From Neoroseomonas marina (GTDB lineage: Bacteria; Pseudomonadota; Alphaproteobacteria; Acetobacterales; Acetobacteraceae): DNA of 64,000 nt. The DNA lies in NCBI RefSeq assembly GCF_012927745.1, contig NZ_JABBKX010000003.1:124001-188000 (forward strand). The letters are read 5' to 3'. Below, in pieces: positions 1 through 11,162 of the stretch (the first letter of the stretch is position 1; each line of letters begins with the position of its first letter). Below the pieces are notes generated by a model. That model searched no databases and was not told where the DNA came from. It saw only the letters and a program-made list of their open reading frames with translations. Both the position numbers and the translations under genes were made by a program.

Positions 1-68
1 ACATCACCGAGGAGCGCCCCAAGGCCGACCAGTCGGCCTATGCGGTGGTGCGCCCGGCCGGAGGCTAG
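1..68 (+). CDS. phoU: C-terminal end of phosphate transport regulator PhoU (partial)
   Basis: An open frame enters from the left edge and ends at a TAG at 66-68, giving a tail that reads ITEERPKADQSAYAVVRPAGG. The ERPKAD stretch near the end resembles the C-terminus of alphaproteobacterial PhoU, the helical protein linking the Pst phosphate transporter to the PhoR/PhoB pair. The strongest support is position: phoB starts six bases after the stop, and pst-phoU-phoB is a common order in this class. Only about 21 residues are visible, so the call rests on context plus a short motif. The stop region carries a GGAGG that serves as the phoB ribosome binding site. Confidence 0.55.
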   Translation, partial: ITEERPKADQSAYAVVRPAGG

Positions 69-73
69 CCACG

Positions 74-790
74 ATGGCCGAGGCCTATTCCACCCTCGCC
101 AAGCCGACCATCCTCGTCGTCGAGGACGAGGCGCCGCTGATGACCCTGCTGCGCTACAACCTCGAGAAGCAGGGCTTCAAGGTCGAGGAAGCCGCCGACG
201 GCCAGGAGGCGCTGCTGCGCGTCTCCGAGGCACGGCCCGACCTGGTGCTGCTGGACTGGATGCTGCCGGCGCTGTCCGGCATCGAGGTCTGCCGGCAACT
301 GCGCCGGCGGCCGCATACCCGGGACCTGCCCATCATCATGGTCACGGCCCGCACCGAGGACCAGGATGCCGTGCGGGCGCTCGACACCGGCGCCGACGAC
401 TACATCGCGAAGCCCTTCGTGATGGACGCGCTGCTGGCCCGCATCCGCGCGCTGCTGCGCCGGTCCGGCGGCGTCGCGACCAAGGGCATGCTGACCTACC
501 GCGACCTCGCCATGGATCAGGACGCGCATCGGGTCGCGCGCGGCGGCAGGCCGCTGCATCTGGGCCCGACGGAGTACCGGCTGCTCGAGTTCTTCCTGCA
601 GCATCCGGGCCGCGTCTTCTCGCGCGAGCAGTTGCTCGACGCCGTCTGGGGCCGCGACATCCATGTCGAGCCGCGCACGGTCGACGTGCACATCCGCCGC
701 CTGCGCAAGGCGATCAATGGCGAGAGCGACGTGGACCTGATCCGGACCGTGCGTTCGGCGGGCTACGCGCTGGACGCCGAGGACCACTGA
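74..790 (+). CDS. phoB: Phosphate regulon response regulator PhoB
   Basis: A 238-residue OmpR/PhoB-family response regulator. The receiver domain (about residues 12-125) has the acidic pair in VVEDE, the phosphoacceptor Asp61 in LLDWMLP and the conserved Lys113 in IAKPF. A C-terminal winged-helix DNA-binding domain (about 140-235) follows, with the typical GPTEYRLLEFFLQHPGRVFS and VDVHIRRLRKAI stretches. PhoB is phosphorylated by PhoR under phosphate limitation and activates the Pho regulon. The ATG at 74 has GGAGG about nine bases upstream, inside the end of phoU. The last 28 bases overlap the convergent gene on the other strand. A paralogous regulator is possible, but the phoU-like neighbour and high similarity to PhoB favour this call. 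Confidence 0.92.
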   Translation: MAEAYSTLAKPTILVVEDEAPLMTLLRYNLEKQGFKVEEAADGQEALLRVSEARPDLVLLDWMLPALSGIEVCRQLRRRPHTRDLPIIMVTARTEDQDAVRALDTGADDYIAKPFVMDALLARIRALLRRSGGVATKGMLTYRDLAMDQDAHRVARGGRPLHLGPTEYRLLEFFLQHPGRVFSREQLLDAVWGRDIHVEPRTVDVHIRRLRKAINGESDVDLIRTVRSAGYALDAEDH

Positions 791-1335
791 GCCAGGCGGA
801 CCACGCAGCGTTCGAAGGCGGCAAGGTCCCGCCAGCGGTCGCCGGGCGCGTCCTCGCGCTCGAACGCCCCGCCGGCGGCGGCGATGCCGCCGTCGATCAT
901 CAGGTTGTCGCCCAGGCCGAAATCCTCGAGGCCCATGGCGTCCGCGTCCTCCCAGCCGCCATCCGTACGCCGCGTCGCCGTCGCGCCCAGGAAGCCGCGG
1001 GTGCGGCCGAGGAAATCGGTCGCGACGTTGCTGTAGCCCATCACCGGGCGCCCGAGCGCCCGCATGAAGCCGAGCTCGAAGACCGTCCCGGCGTCCGCGG
1101 ACGGCCCCCGGAAGGGGGTCAGGTTCGCGATCAACCCGTCGCAGGACCGGATGTGCCCCTCGTTGCCGAGGTAGATCCGCATCCAATACGGGCGATCGCC
1201 GGGCGGCAGCATCGGCGGCGGATCGAGGGGAAAGACGCCTTCGAGCCCGTGCGCCGCGCAGACGCGCTTCTTCGCCGCCGCCACGTCGAGGGCGTCGGGC
1301 AGGAAGACCTCCGGACCGGCGAGGTAGACTCGCAT
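763..1335 (-). CDS. Nucleoside 2-deoxyribosyltransferase family protein
   Basis: A 190-residue protein beginning MRVYLAGPEVF, the strand-and-loop signature of the nucleoside 2-deoxyribosyltransferase fold (LAGP near the N-terminus, later a DGLIANLTPFRG stretch and a GTVFELGFMRALGRPV stretch with the catalytic-type Glu). Classical members exchange the base of deoxynucleosides for purine/pyrimidine salvage; many genomic homologues are uncharacterised and some hydrolyse nucleotides. The start ATG at 1335 faces the hydrolase start at 1388, so the two share a 52-bp divergent promoter region. The 3-prime end runs 28 bases antisense into phoB. Family assignment is firm; substrate is not known. Confidence 0.82.
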   Translation of the reverse strand: MRVYLAGPEVFLPDALDVAAAKKRVCAAHGLEGVFPLDPPPMLPPGDRPYWMRIYLGNEGHIRSCDGLIANLTPFRGPSADAGTVFELGFMRALGRPVMGYSNVATDFLGRTRGFLGATATRRTDGGWEDADAMGLEDFGLGDNLMIDGGIAAAGGAFEREDAPGDRWRDLAAFERCVVRLAQWSSASSA

Positions 1336-1387
1336 GGCCGCGATCCTGCCTTGCCGGGCACCCTCGCGCCACGCTCAATGCCGCGCC

Positions 1388-2197
1388 ATGGATATCGAAT
1401 CCGAATACAACAACCGCGCCCGGGTGCCCGGCAGCGCGGAGATCATCGCCGGTTGGGCGCGCGAAGCAGAGGCCTTTCGCGCAACCTGGGCGCGCAAGAC
1501 CCTCGATTTGCCCTATGGCGCCGGGCCGCGCGAAAGGCTCGACCTGTTCGAGCCCGACAGCGACGGACCGGTCGCCGTCTTCATCCATGGCGGCTACTGG
1601 CAGGCGCTCGACAAGTCCTTCGCAAGCCATTGCGCGCGGGGGCTCGTCCTGCGGGGCGTGCCGGTGGCGGTGCCGTCCTACGACCTCTGTCCGCATGTCC
1701 CGCTCGCGCGGATCGTGACGCAGATGCAGGCAGCCTGCGTCATGCTGCACCGGCGCACGGGGCGGCGGCTGCTGGTCGCCGGGCATTCCGCGGGTGGGCA
1801 GCTCGCGGCGATGCTCATGGGTACCGACTGGCAGGCGATCGACCCTGCGCTGCCGGCCGGGCTGGTCGGCGCGGCGCTGCCGATCTCGGGTGTCTTCGAG
1901 ATCGAGCCCCTGCTGCCCACCACCATCGGGCGGGGGCTGAACCTGACGGCCGCGGAGGCGCGCGCCCTGTCCCCCCGCTGGCAGGCCACCGCGCCGGGGG
2001 AACTCCATTGCGTCGTCGGGGGCGCCGAGAGCGACGAGTTCCGCCGCCAGACCCGCGACTTCGCCGCCGCCTGGGGCGGCACGGCCGAGGAACTGCCCGG
2101 CGCCAACCACTTCACCGTCCTCGACCCCTTCCCCGACCCCGCCCACCCCCTGGTCGCCCATGCCGCGGCCATGGCGGGGCGTCTTGCGCGCGGCTGA
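1388..2197 (+). CDS. Alpha/beta hydrolase, arylformamidase-like
   Basis: A 269-residue alpha/beta hydrolase. The oxyanion motif HGGYW lies at residues 67-71 and the nucleophile elbow GHSAG at 132-136 (Ser134); a late His in GANHFTVLD and the Asp region of ESDEF complete a plausible triad. HGGYW followed by a Lys a few residues on is typical of the kynurenine formamidase/arylformamidase branch, which hydrolyses N-formylkynurenine in tryptophan breakdown. No other kynurenine gene lies nearby, so the exact substrate is inferred only from the motif. I chose the ATG at 1388 (MDIESEYNNRARVPG) over an in-frame start 18 codons earlier because the family usually starts there and the earlier extension is Arg/Pro-rich non-family sequence. 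Confidence 0.8.
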   Translation: MDIESEYNNRARVPGSAEIIAGWAREAEAFRATWARKTLDLPYGAGPRERLDLFEPDSDGPVAVFIHGGYWQALDKSFASHCARGLVLRGVPVAVPSYDLCPHVPLARIVTQMQAACVMLHRRTGRRLLVAGHSAGGQLAAMLMGTDWQAIDPALPAGLVGAALPISGVFEIEPLLPTTIGRGLNLTAAEARALSPRWQATAPGELHCVVGGAESDEFRRQTRDFAAAWGGTAEELPGANHFTVLDPFPDPAHPLVAHAAAMAGRLARG

Positions 2198-2245
2198 CGG
2201 ATCGCGCTTAAGAGAGGTCCTTTCCGGGCAATCAGGGGGACTTCC

Positions 2246-3427
2246 ATGACGGGGATCGGACGGCGCGGGCTTCTGGGCGGCACCACGGCATTGCTGGCCG
2301 CGCCCGCCATCCTGCATGCGCAGCCCGCCGGCGGCGTGAAGATCGGCGTCGTCGCCGTGCAGACCGGCCCGCAGGCGGCGCTGGGCAACCAGCTGAAGGA
2401 CGGCTTCGCCCTCGGCCTGCGTCACCTCGAGGGCAAGCTCGGCGGCCTGACCGCCGAGACCGTCATCATCGACGACGAGCTGAAGCCCGACGTCGCCGTG
2501 ACCAAGGTCCGCGCAGCGCTGGAACGCGACAAGGTCGACTTCATCGTCGGCGTGGTGTTCTCCAACATCCTGCAGGCGATCATCCGCCCGGTGACGGAGA
2601 GCAACACCTTCCTCATCAGCACGAATGCCGGCCCGTCCACCTTCGCCGGCCGCGGCTGCAACCCGTTCTTCTTCACAACCTCCTACAACAACGACCAGGT
2701 CCATTCGGTGATGGGCCAGGCGGCGCAGGACAACGGCTATCGCCGCGTCTTCGTCATGGTGCCGAACTACCAGGCGGGCCGCGACGCGGTCGCAGGCTTC
2801 AAGTCGAAGTTCCAGGGCGAGGTGGTGGACGAGGTCTATGTCCCCCTCACCCAGCTCGACTTCTCGGCCGAGCTCGCGAAGATCGCCGCCGCACGTCCCG
2901 ATGCGATCTTCACCTTCATGCCGGGCGGGCTCGGCGTGAACCTGGTGCGGCAGTATCGCCAGGCGGGCCTGGCGAACATCCCGTTCCTGTCGACCTTCAC
3001 GGTCGATGAGGCGACGCTGCCCGCGCAGGGCGACGCGGCGTTGGGCTTCTACTCGGCCGCCTCCTGGGCGCCGAACATGGACAATCCGCAGAACAACCGC
3101 TTCGTGACCGACTACATCGCCGCCCACAACGCAGTGCCGGCGACCTATGCGGCGCAGGCCTATGACGCGGCGATGCTGCTCGATTCCGCGATCCGCAAGG
3201 TCGGCGGCACCCTCGCCAACAAGGACGCGCTGCGCACGGCGATCCGGGCGGCGGATTTCCGCTCGGTGCGCGGGCCCTTCGCGTTCGGGGCGAACCACTA
3301 CCCGGTGCAGGATTTCTGGCTGCTCAAGGTGGGCCGCCGCGCCGACGGCAAGCTCGAGACCCAGACCGACCGCAAGGTGTTCACCAACGCCGTCGATCCC
3401 TGGGCCGCCGAATGCCGCATGCGCTGA
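2246..3427 (+). CDS. Branched-chain amino-acid-type ABC transporter substrate-binding protein
   Basis: A 393-residue periplasmic binding protein of the LivJ/LivK (type I, receptor-ligand-binding) family. The N-terminus carries a twin-arginine signal (GRRGLLGGTTALLAAPAILHA), so it is likely exported folded by Tat. The mature protein starts with the family hallmark IGVVAVQTGPQAALGNQLKDG, and AERDKVDFIVGV-type and NDQVHSVMGQAAQ stretches follow. It is the first gene of a complete five-gene transporter with the LivH, LivM, LivG and LivF proteins downstream. Members of this family in Rhodospirillales often bind aromatic acids, amides or urea rather than leucine, so the ligand stays open. A stem-loop follows the stop codon. 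Confidence 0.9.
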   Translation: MTGIGRRGLLGGTTALLAAPAILHAQPAGGVKIGVVAVQTGPQAALGNQLKDGFALGLRHLEGKLGGLTAETVIIDDELKPDVAVTKVRAALERDKVDFIVGVVFSNILQAIIRPVTESNTFLISTNAGPSTFAGRGCNPFFFTTSYNNDQVHSVMGQAAQDNGYRRVFVMVPNYQAGRDAVAGFKSKFQGEVVDEVYVPLTQLDFSAELAKIAAARPDAIFTFMPGGLGVNLVRQYRQAGLANIPFLSTFTVDEATLPAQGDAALGFYSAASWAPNMDNPQNNRFVTDYIAAHNAVPATYAAQAYDAAMLLDSAIRKVGGTLANKDALRTAIRAADFRSVRGPFAFGANHYPVQDFWLLKVGRRADGKLETQTDRKVFTNAVDPWAAECRMR

Positions 3428-3481
3428 TGCCCCGCGCGCGCGGGGCTGGCGGGGCGACCGCGCGCCGGACGATGGTGGTGA

Positions 3482-3503
3482 CTGACGTGCACGCGCACGT
3501 CAG
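3482..3503 (+). terminator. Intercistronic stem-loop between binding protein and permease
   Basis: A perfect 9-bp inverted repeat, CTGACGTGC then a four-base ACGC loop then GCACGTCAG, lies 55 bases after the binding-protein stop and 10 bases before the GTG of livH. There is no T-run, so it is not a full rho-independent terminator. Such stem-loops between a binding-protein gene and its permease commonly stabilise the upstream mRNA or give partial termination, letting the binding protein be made in excess. That function is inferred; the repeat itself is directly visible. Confidence 0.5.
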
Positions 3504-3512
3504 GAACCAGGC

Positions 3513-4436
3513 GTGACGACGCAACTGCTCCTGGTGCAGGCCCTCAACGGCCTGCAGCTCGGCATCCTGCTCTTCCTGGTCGCGGCGGGGCTGACGCTGG
3601 TGTTCGGGGTGATGGACTTCATCAACCTCGCCCACGGCGTGCAGTACATGCTGGGCGCCTATCTCGGCGCCTCGCTGGCCGCGGCGACCGGGTCCTTCTG
3701 GCTCGGGCTGCTGCTGGCGCTGCCGGCGGCACTGATCGCCGGGCTGGTGCTGGAAGTGCTGGTCTTCCGGCACCTGTACGATCGCGACCACCTCGCGCAG
3801 GTGCTCGCGACCTTCGGCGTGATCCTGTTCCTGAACGAGGGCGTGAAGCTGGTCTGGGGCGCAGCACCGCTGCAGGTCGCGGTGCCGCCTCTGCTCGAAG
3901 GCGGGGTGCAGATCATGCCGGGGCTGCAATACCCGCTGTATCGTGTCGCGGTGCTCGGCGCCGGCCTCGCGACGGCGGGGCTGCTCTGGTGGCTGGTCGA
4001 GCGCACCCGGGCCGGGATGCTGGTTCGCGCGGGCGCGACAAACGCGCCGATGGTCTCTGCGCTCGGCGTCGACATCGGCCGGCTCTTCACCCTCGTCTTC
4101 GCCTTCGGGGCGATGCTCGCGGGCTTCGCGGGGGTGCTGGCGGGGCCGATCTTCTCGGTCGAGCCCGGCATGGGCGACACGGTGCTGATCCTCGCCTTCG
4201 TGGTGATCGTCATCGGCGGCATCGGCTCGATCCGCGGCGCCTTCGTCGCGGCGCTACTGGTCGGGCTGATCGACACGCTCGGCAAGTCGCTGATGCCCGA
4301 CCTGATGCGGCTGTTCCTCGATGCCTCCGCGGCGCGGCAGGCGGGGGCGGCACTGGCCTCGATGCTCGTCTACGTCGCCATGGCGGCGATCCTGGCCTTC
4401 CGCCCGGCGGGCCTCTTCCCCGTCCGCGCAGGCTGA
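3513..4436 (+). CDS. livH: Branched-chain amino-acid-type ABC permease, LivH family
   Basis: A 307-residue polytopic inner-membrane protein with about eight hydrophobic segments and the LivH landmarks LTLVFGVMDFINLAHG near the N-terminus and VIGGIGSIRGAFVAALLVGLIDT near the C-terminus. It pairs with the LivM subunit to form the channel of the ABC importer. The start is a GTG at 3513 (MTTQLLLVQALNGLQ), with AGGAACC about eight bases upstream. The next gene begins four bases after its stop, which points to one operon. The symbol reflects family, not proven substrate. Confidence 0.88.
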   Translation: MTTQLLLVQALNGLQLGILLFLVAAGLTLVFGVMDFINLAHGVQYMLGAYLGASLAAATGSFWLGLLLALPAALIAGLVLEVLVFRHLYDRDHLAQVLATFGVILFLNEGVKLVWGAAPLQVAVPPLLEGGVQIMPGLQYPLYRVAVLGAGLATAGLLWWLVERTRAGMLVRAGATNAPMVSALGVDIGRLFTLVFAFGAMLAGFAGVLAGPIFSVEPGMGDTVLILAFVVIVIGGIGSIRGAFVAALLVGLIDTLGKSLMPDLMRLFLDASAARQAGAALASMLVYVAMAAILAFRPAGLFPVRAG

Positions 4437-4439
4437 TCC

Positions 4440-5363
4440 ATGCGCGAAGCCTGGCTGCCGCTGGCGGTGCTGCTTGCGCTCGGCGCCGCGCCGCTGCTGG
4501 GCTTCGGCGGATCCTACGAGACCACGCTGATGGCGCGGGTCATGATCCTCGCCATGGCGGCGGTCTCGCTGTCCTTCCTCGTGGGAGGGGCGGGTCTGGT
4601 CAGCCTGGGGCATGCGGCCTCGGTGGGGGTCGGCGCCTATGCGGTGGCGATCCTCGACGCGCACAACGTCACCGAGGCCACGCGCGTCCTGCCGGCGGCG
4701 ATCGGCGCGGCCGCGCTGTTCTCGCTCGTCACGGGCGCGGTCGCGATCCGCACCTCCGGCGTCCACTTCATCATGATCACCCTGGCCTTTGGGCAGATGG
4801 CCTTCTTCACCGCCTCCTCGCTCGCGGCCTATGGCGGGGATGACGGCTACACGCTCTACAGCCGGACCGAGGTCTGGGGGTCGCGGCTGCTCGGCGACCG
4901 GCTGGCCTTCCACTACGTCTGCCTCGGTGCGCTGGCGCTGACCTGGGCGCTCTGCGCCATGCTGCTCGCCTCCCGCTTCGGCCGCGTGCTGCGCGCGGCG
5001 CGCGAGAACGCCCAGCGGGTCGAGGCGGTAGGCCTCTCCCCTTACCCGTTCCGCCTCGTCGCCTATGTGATCGCGGGCGCGATCGGCGGGGCGGCAGGCT
5101 TCCTCCTGGCCAACGCCACCGAGTTCGTCTCCCCGGCCGGCATCTCCTGGCAGCGCTCGGGGGAATTGCTGTTCATGGTCATTCTGGGCGGCGTCGGGCG
5201 GCTCTGGGGGGCAATCCTCGGCGCGGTGGCCTTCGTGCTGCTCGAGACCTGGCTCGCCGACCACGTGGCGCACTGGAAGATGGTGTTCGGGCCGCTGCTG
5301 GTCCTCGCCGTGCTGTTCCTCAAGGGCGGGCTGTCCGGCCTGGTGGTGCGCCGCCATGGCTGA
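4440..5363 (+). CDS. livM: Branched-chain amino-acid-type ABC permease, LivM family
   Basis: A 307-residue inner-membrane permease. Family marks are LVGGAGLVSLGHAASVGVGAYA near the N-terminus, the AIRTSGVHFIMITLAFGQM stretch, and ENAQRVEAVGLSPYPFRLVAYVIAGAIGG, the conserved cytoplasmic loop that contacts the ATPase. It forms the heterodimeric channel with the LivH protein encoded four bases upstream. The coding sequence overlaps the following livG by eight bases, so translation is likely coupled. Length is normal for the family and no disruption is visible. Confidence 0.88.
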   Translation: MREAWLPLAVLLALGAAPLLGFGGSYETTLMARVMILAMAAVSLSFLVGGAGLVSLGHAASVGVGAYAVAILDAHNVTEATRVLPAAIGAAALFSLVTGAVAIRTSGVHFIMITLAFGQMAFFTASSLAAYGGDDGYTLYSRTEVWGSRLLGDRLAFHYVCLGALALTWALCAMLLASRFGRVLRAARENAQRVEAVGLSPYPFRLVAYVIAGAIGGAAGFLLANATEFVSPAGISWQRSGELLFMVILGGVGRLWGAILGAVAFVLLETWLADHVAHWKMVFGPLLVLAVLFLKGGLSGLVVRRHG

Positions 5364-6108
5364 GCCGCTGCTGCGCCTGGTCGACCTGCGCAAGCATTAC
5401 GGCGGCCTGGCCGTGACGGATGGCGTCTCGCTCGATGTCCTGCCCGGCGAGATCCACGCCGTCATCGGCCCGAACGGCGCGGGCAAGACGACGCTGATCC
5501 ACGAGATCACCGGCGTGGTCCGCCCCGATGCGGGGCAGGTCGTCTTCGCAGGACGGGACGTGACGCGCCTGTCCCTGCCGCGCCGGGTGCGCGCCGGGCT
5601 GGCGCGGACCTTCCAGATCACCAGCGTCGTCCCGGGCTTCACGGCGCTGGCGAATGTCGCGCTGGCCGTGCAGGCCCGCTCGGGCTCGTCCTTCCGTTTC
5701 CTCCGACCGGCGGCCTCCGAAGCCGCGACCAACACGGCGGCGATGGACGCCCTGGCCGAGGTCGGCCTTGCCGATCGCGCCGAGGTCCCGGCGGGTGCAC
5801 TCAGCCATGGCGAGAAGCGCGCCCTCGAACTTGCCATCGCGCTCGCCACGAAGCCTCGCCTGCTGCTGCTCGACGAACCGCTCGCCGGCGCCGGCCCGGA
5901 GGAGACCGAGCGCCTCATCGCCCTGCTGACCCGGCTGAAATCGGCCTACACGATCCTGCTGGTCGAGCACGACATGCAGGCGGTCTTCGCGCTCGCCGAC
6001 CGCGTCTCGGTGCTGGTCTATGGCCGCGTCATCGCCACCGGCACGGTCGCCGATATCCGCGGCAACCCCGAGGTCCGCGCCGCCTATCTCGGCGAGGACG
6101 AGGCGTGA
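5356..6108 (+). CDS. livG: Branched-chain amino-acid-type ABC ATPase, LivG family
   Basis: A 250-residue ATP-binding subunit. Walker A is GPNGAGKTT (about residues 38-46), the signature region is LSHGEKRALELAIAL and Walker B is LLLLDEPLAGAG, followed by the His-loop VEHDM. LivG proteins differ from LivF by the insertion around ARTFQI, which is present here (LARTFQITSVVPGFTALANV). It energises the LivHM channel from the cytoplasm. It overlaps livM by eight bases and ends in a TGATG junction with livF. The signature has SHGEKR in place of the more usual SYGQQR, a common variant in this family. Confidence 0.9.
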   Translation: MAEPLLRLVDLRKHYGGLAVTDGVSLDVLPGEIHAVIGPNGAGKTTLIHEITGVVRPDAGQVVFAGRDVTRLSLPRRVRAGLARTFQITSVVPGFTALANVALAVQARSGSSFRFLRPAASEAATNTAAMDALAEVGLADRAEVPAGALSHGEKRALELAIALATKPRLLLLDEPLAGAGPEETERLIALLTRLKSAYTILLVEHDMQAVFALADRVSVLVYGRVIATGTVADIRGNPEVRAAYLGEDEA

Positions 6109-6809
6109 TGCTGGCGGTCGAGAACCTCGTCGCGGGATATGGCGCCGCCCGCGTGCTGCACGGCGTCTCCTTCACGGTCGGCGCGGGGGAGGTCGTGACG
6201 CTGCTCGGCCGCAACGGCATGGGCAAGACGACGACGGTCCGCGCGGTGATGGGCCTGATCCGCCCGACCGCCGGCCGCATCGCCTTCGACGGCGCGGATG
6301 TCACCGGCCAGCCACCCCACCGCATCGCCCAGCATGGCATCGGCCTGGTGCCCGAGGGCCGCCAGGTCTTCCCGACCCTGACGGTCGAGGAGAACCTGGT
6401 CGCCACCGCCGCCAACCGCGCCGGCGGGGCGCCGCGCTGGACCCTGCCGGAGGTGTTGGCGCTGTTCCCCCGCCTCGCGGAACGCCGCCGCAACCTCGGG
6501 GCGCGGCTGTCGGGCGGGGAGCAGCAAATGCTCGCCATCGGTCGGGCGCTGATGACGAACCCTCGCCTGCTGATCCTCGACGAGGCGACCGAGGGCCTCG
6601 CCCCCCTGATCCGGGCCGAGATCTGGGCCGTGCTGGCCCGGCTGCGCGCCGAGGGCCAGGCGATCCTGCTGATCGACAAGAACCTCGCGGCCATCCTCAA
6701 GCTCGCGGACCGGCACGTCGTGATCGAGAAGGGCCAGGTGGTCTGGACCGGCACCAGCGAGGCCCTTTCCGCAGCGCCGGAAGTGCGCGACACCTACCTT
6801 CACGTCTAG
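6108..6809 (+). CDS. livF: Branched-chain amino-acid-type ABC ATPase, LivF family
   Basis: A 233-residue ABC ATPase, the second nucleotide-binding subunit of the importer. Walker A is GRNGMGKTT, the signature is LSGGEQQMLAIGRALM and Walker B is LLILDEATEGLAP; the NGMGKTTTVRAVMGL version is characteristic of LivF. I use the ATG at 6108, which overlaps the livG stop as TGATG; a GTG three bases earlier is also possible. The gene closes the transporter set, and the cupin gene starts 16 bases downstream, possibly in the same transcript. Confidence 0.9.
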   Translation: MLAVENLVAGYGAARVLHGVSFTVGAGEVVTLLGRNGMGKTTTVRAVMGLIRPTAGRIAFDGADVTGQPPHRIAQHGIGLVPEGRQVFPTLTVEENLVATAANRAGGAPRWTLPEVLALFPRLAERRRNLGARLSGGEQQMLAIGRALMTNPRLLILDEATEGLAPLIRAEIWAVLARLRAEGQAILLIDKNLAAILKLADRHVVIEKGQVVWTGTSEALSAAPEVRDTYLHV

Positions 6810-6825
6810 GAGAGGAGAGGCACGC

Positions 6826-7269
6826 ATGTCCGCTTTGGCCGCCGGCATCACCCCTGCGGGGGACAGCATCGACGGGGTCGTCTGGAACATCCTGGGCCAG
6901 ACCTACAAGCCGGTCGCGTCCTGCGATTCCTGCTTCGCCTTCGACACCCTGTTCCCGGACGGCACCTTCGTGCCCCCGCACATCCACAGCACCCAGGACG
7001 AGTTCATCCGCGTGCTGGAAGGCCGGTTCGACCTGGTGCTGGACGGCAAGCCCGTGGTCGCGACCGCCGGCGACCTGATCCGCATGCCCATGGGCATCAT
7101 GCACGGCATCTGGAACAAGTCCGGCTCGCCGGTCCGGGCCCTGTTCTGGGTCAGCCCCGCCCGCAGCCTCGAGACGCTGTTCAAGCGCATCCACAACGTT
7201 CCCGACCCGGCCGAGGTGATCCGCATCGCCTCGGAGCACGAGGTCGAGTTCCTGCCCCCGCCGGGCTGA
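6826..7269 (+). CDS. Cupin-domain protein
   Basis: A 147-residue single-domain cupin. Motif 1 is visible as PPHIHSTQDEFIRVLEG (His-x-His, Glu) and motif 2 as GDLIRMPMGIMHGIWN (the distal His), so a metal site of the HxH-E-H type is intact. Such proteins are often dioxygenases, isomerases or small-molecule sensors. It lies 16 bases after livF with a clear GGAGAGG ribosome binding site, so it probably belongs to the transporter operon and may act on the transported compound. That link is inference; the fold call is solid. Confidence 0.8.
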   Translation: MSALAAGITPAGDSIDGVVWNILGQTYKPVASCDSCFAFDTLFPDGTFVPPHIHSTQDEFIRVLEGRFDLVLDGKPVVATAGDLIRMPMGIMHGIWNKSGSPVRALFWVSPARSLETLFKRIHNVPDPAEVIRIASEHEVEFLPPPG

Positions 7270-7413
7270 TCCCGGCCCCGCCGGGGGGGGCGGCACCGGG
7301 CCGGGCCGGCAAGCGGCCCCTTCACGCCCCGCCCCCCGCGCGCTACCTGTCCCGCCCTTGGGTCAACATCTTGCCGCCGCCCGGTTTTCCGCGGGCGTCG
7401 CGACGGATCGCAC
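7270..7413. other. Intergenic region upstream of alaS
   Basis: A 144-base gap between the cupin gene and alaS. It is extremely G+C rich, with alternating G- and C-runs just after the cupin stop that could fold into several alternative hairpins, but no clean stem followed by a T-run. I see no tRNA-like or leader-peptide structure. The alaS promoter presumably lies in the right-hand half, but I cannot assign it with confidence. Confidence 0.4.
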
Positions 7414-10070
<2,657 letters not shown>

Positions 10071-10074
<4 letters not shown>

Positions 10075-11162
10075 CCGCGCGCTGCCGGGCGCGCGACCTC
10101 GGCCTGGCGCCGGGGCTTTTCCGCCCCGGCACGCACAACGCGATCACGGACGTGGCCGGCGTTTCGGTCGGCCACACCACGCTGATCGAGGGCGACGCCA
10201 TCCGCACCGGCGTCACCGCCATCCTGCCCCATCCCGGCAATCCGTTCGCCGACCGCGTGCCGGCGGGGCTGTCGGTCATCAACGGCTTCGGCAAGCTCGC
10301 CGGCGCGACACAGGTCGCGGAACTCGGCGAGCTCGAGACGCCGATCGTGCTGACCAACACGCTGGCCGTCGGCCGCGCGGTCGAGGCGCTGGTGGACTGG
10401 ACCCTCGCCCGCAACCCCGAGGCCGTCAGCGTCAATGCCGTGGTGGGCGAGACCAATGACGGCCGGCTGAACGACATCCACGCGCGGGGCGTGACCGGCG
10501 CGCATGTGCTGGATGCGCTGGACGGCGCGACGGACGGCCCGGTCGAGGAAGGCTGCGTCGGCGCCGGCACCGGCACCATGGCCTTCGGCTTCAAGGGCGG
10601 CATCGGGACGTCATCGCGCGTGCTGCCCGAGGCGCTTGGCGCCTGGACGCTCGGTGCGCTGGTGCAGGCGAATTATGGCGGCGTGCTGACCATGGACGGG
10701 ATCCCGGTCGGGCGTGAGCTCGGTAGGTGGTACCTCAAGGAACACACCGACCGCGGCGATGCCGACGGATCGGTGATGGTGGTGATCGCGACCGACGCCC
10801 CATTGTCCGACCGCAACCTGACGCGGCTCGCGACGCGGGCCATGGCGGGCCTCGCGCGCACCGGGGCCGCCTTCAGCGACGGGTCGGGCGACTATGCCCT
10901 CGCCTTCTCGACCCATCCCGGCGTGCGGCGCACGGCGGAACGCCGCGCCCACCAGGCGATCGTCGCGGATTGGCCCAACGACCGCATGTCGCCGCTGTTC
11001 GTCGCGGCCGCCGAGGCGGTCGAGGAGGCCGTGCTGAACGCGCTGACCATGGCCACCACCGTCGTCGGCAGCGACGGCCGCACCGGACGGCGCGCCAAGG
11101 GAGAGGCGATCGACCTCGACGCGCTGCGGGCCGTGCTCGCCCGCCACGGGAGGACCGCATGA
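10071..11162 (+). CDS. DmpA/P1 family (S58) aminopeptidase
   Basis: A 363-residue N-terminal-nucleophile hydrolase of MEROPS family S58 (DmpA, BapA). It starts with the family signature [14 protein letters not shown] and carries the self-cleavage site as [15 protein letters not shown]. By comparison with DmpA the precursor is expected to cut between Gly233 and Ser234, freeing Ser234 as nucleophile of the beta chain. Characterised members release N-terminal residues from small peptides, including D-amino-acid or beta-amino-acid peptides. No signal peptide is seen, so it is probably cytoplasmic. It starts at a GTG that overlaps the alaS stop and is followed by an ATGA overlap. Confidence 0.88.

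Noticed and set aside
65-3298. A very long open frame on the minus strand opposite phoB, the hydrolase and the binding protein
   Set aside because: It is a shadow of real plus-strand genes caused by high GC; its product is Arg/Gly/Asp-rich low-complexity sequence with no domain, and the opposite strand has clear families.
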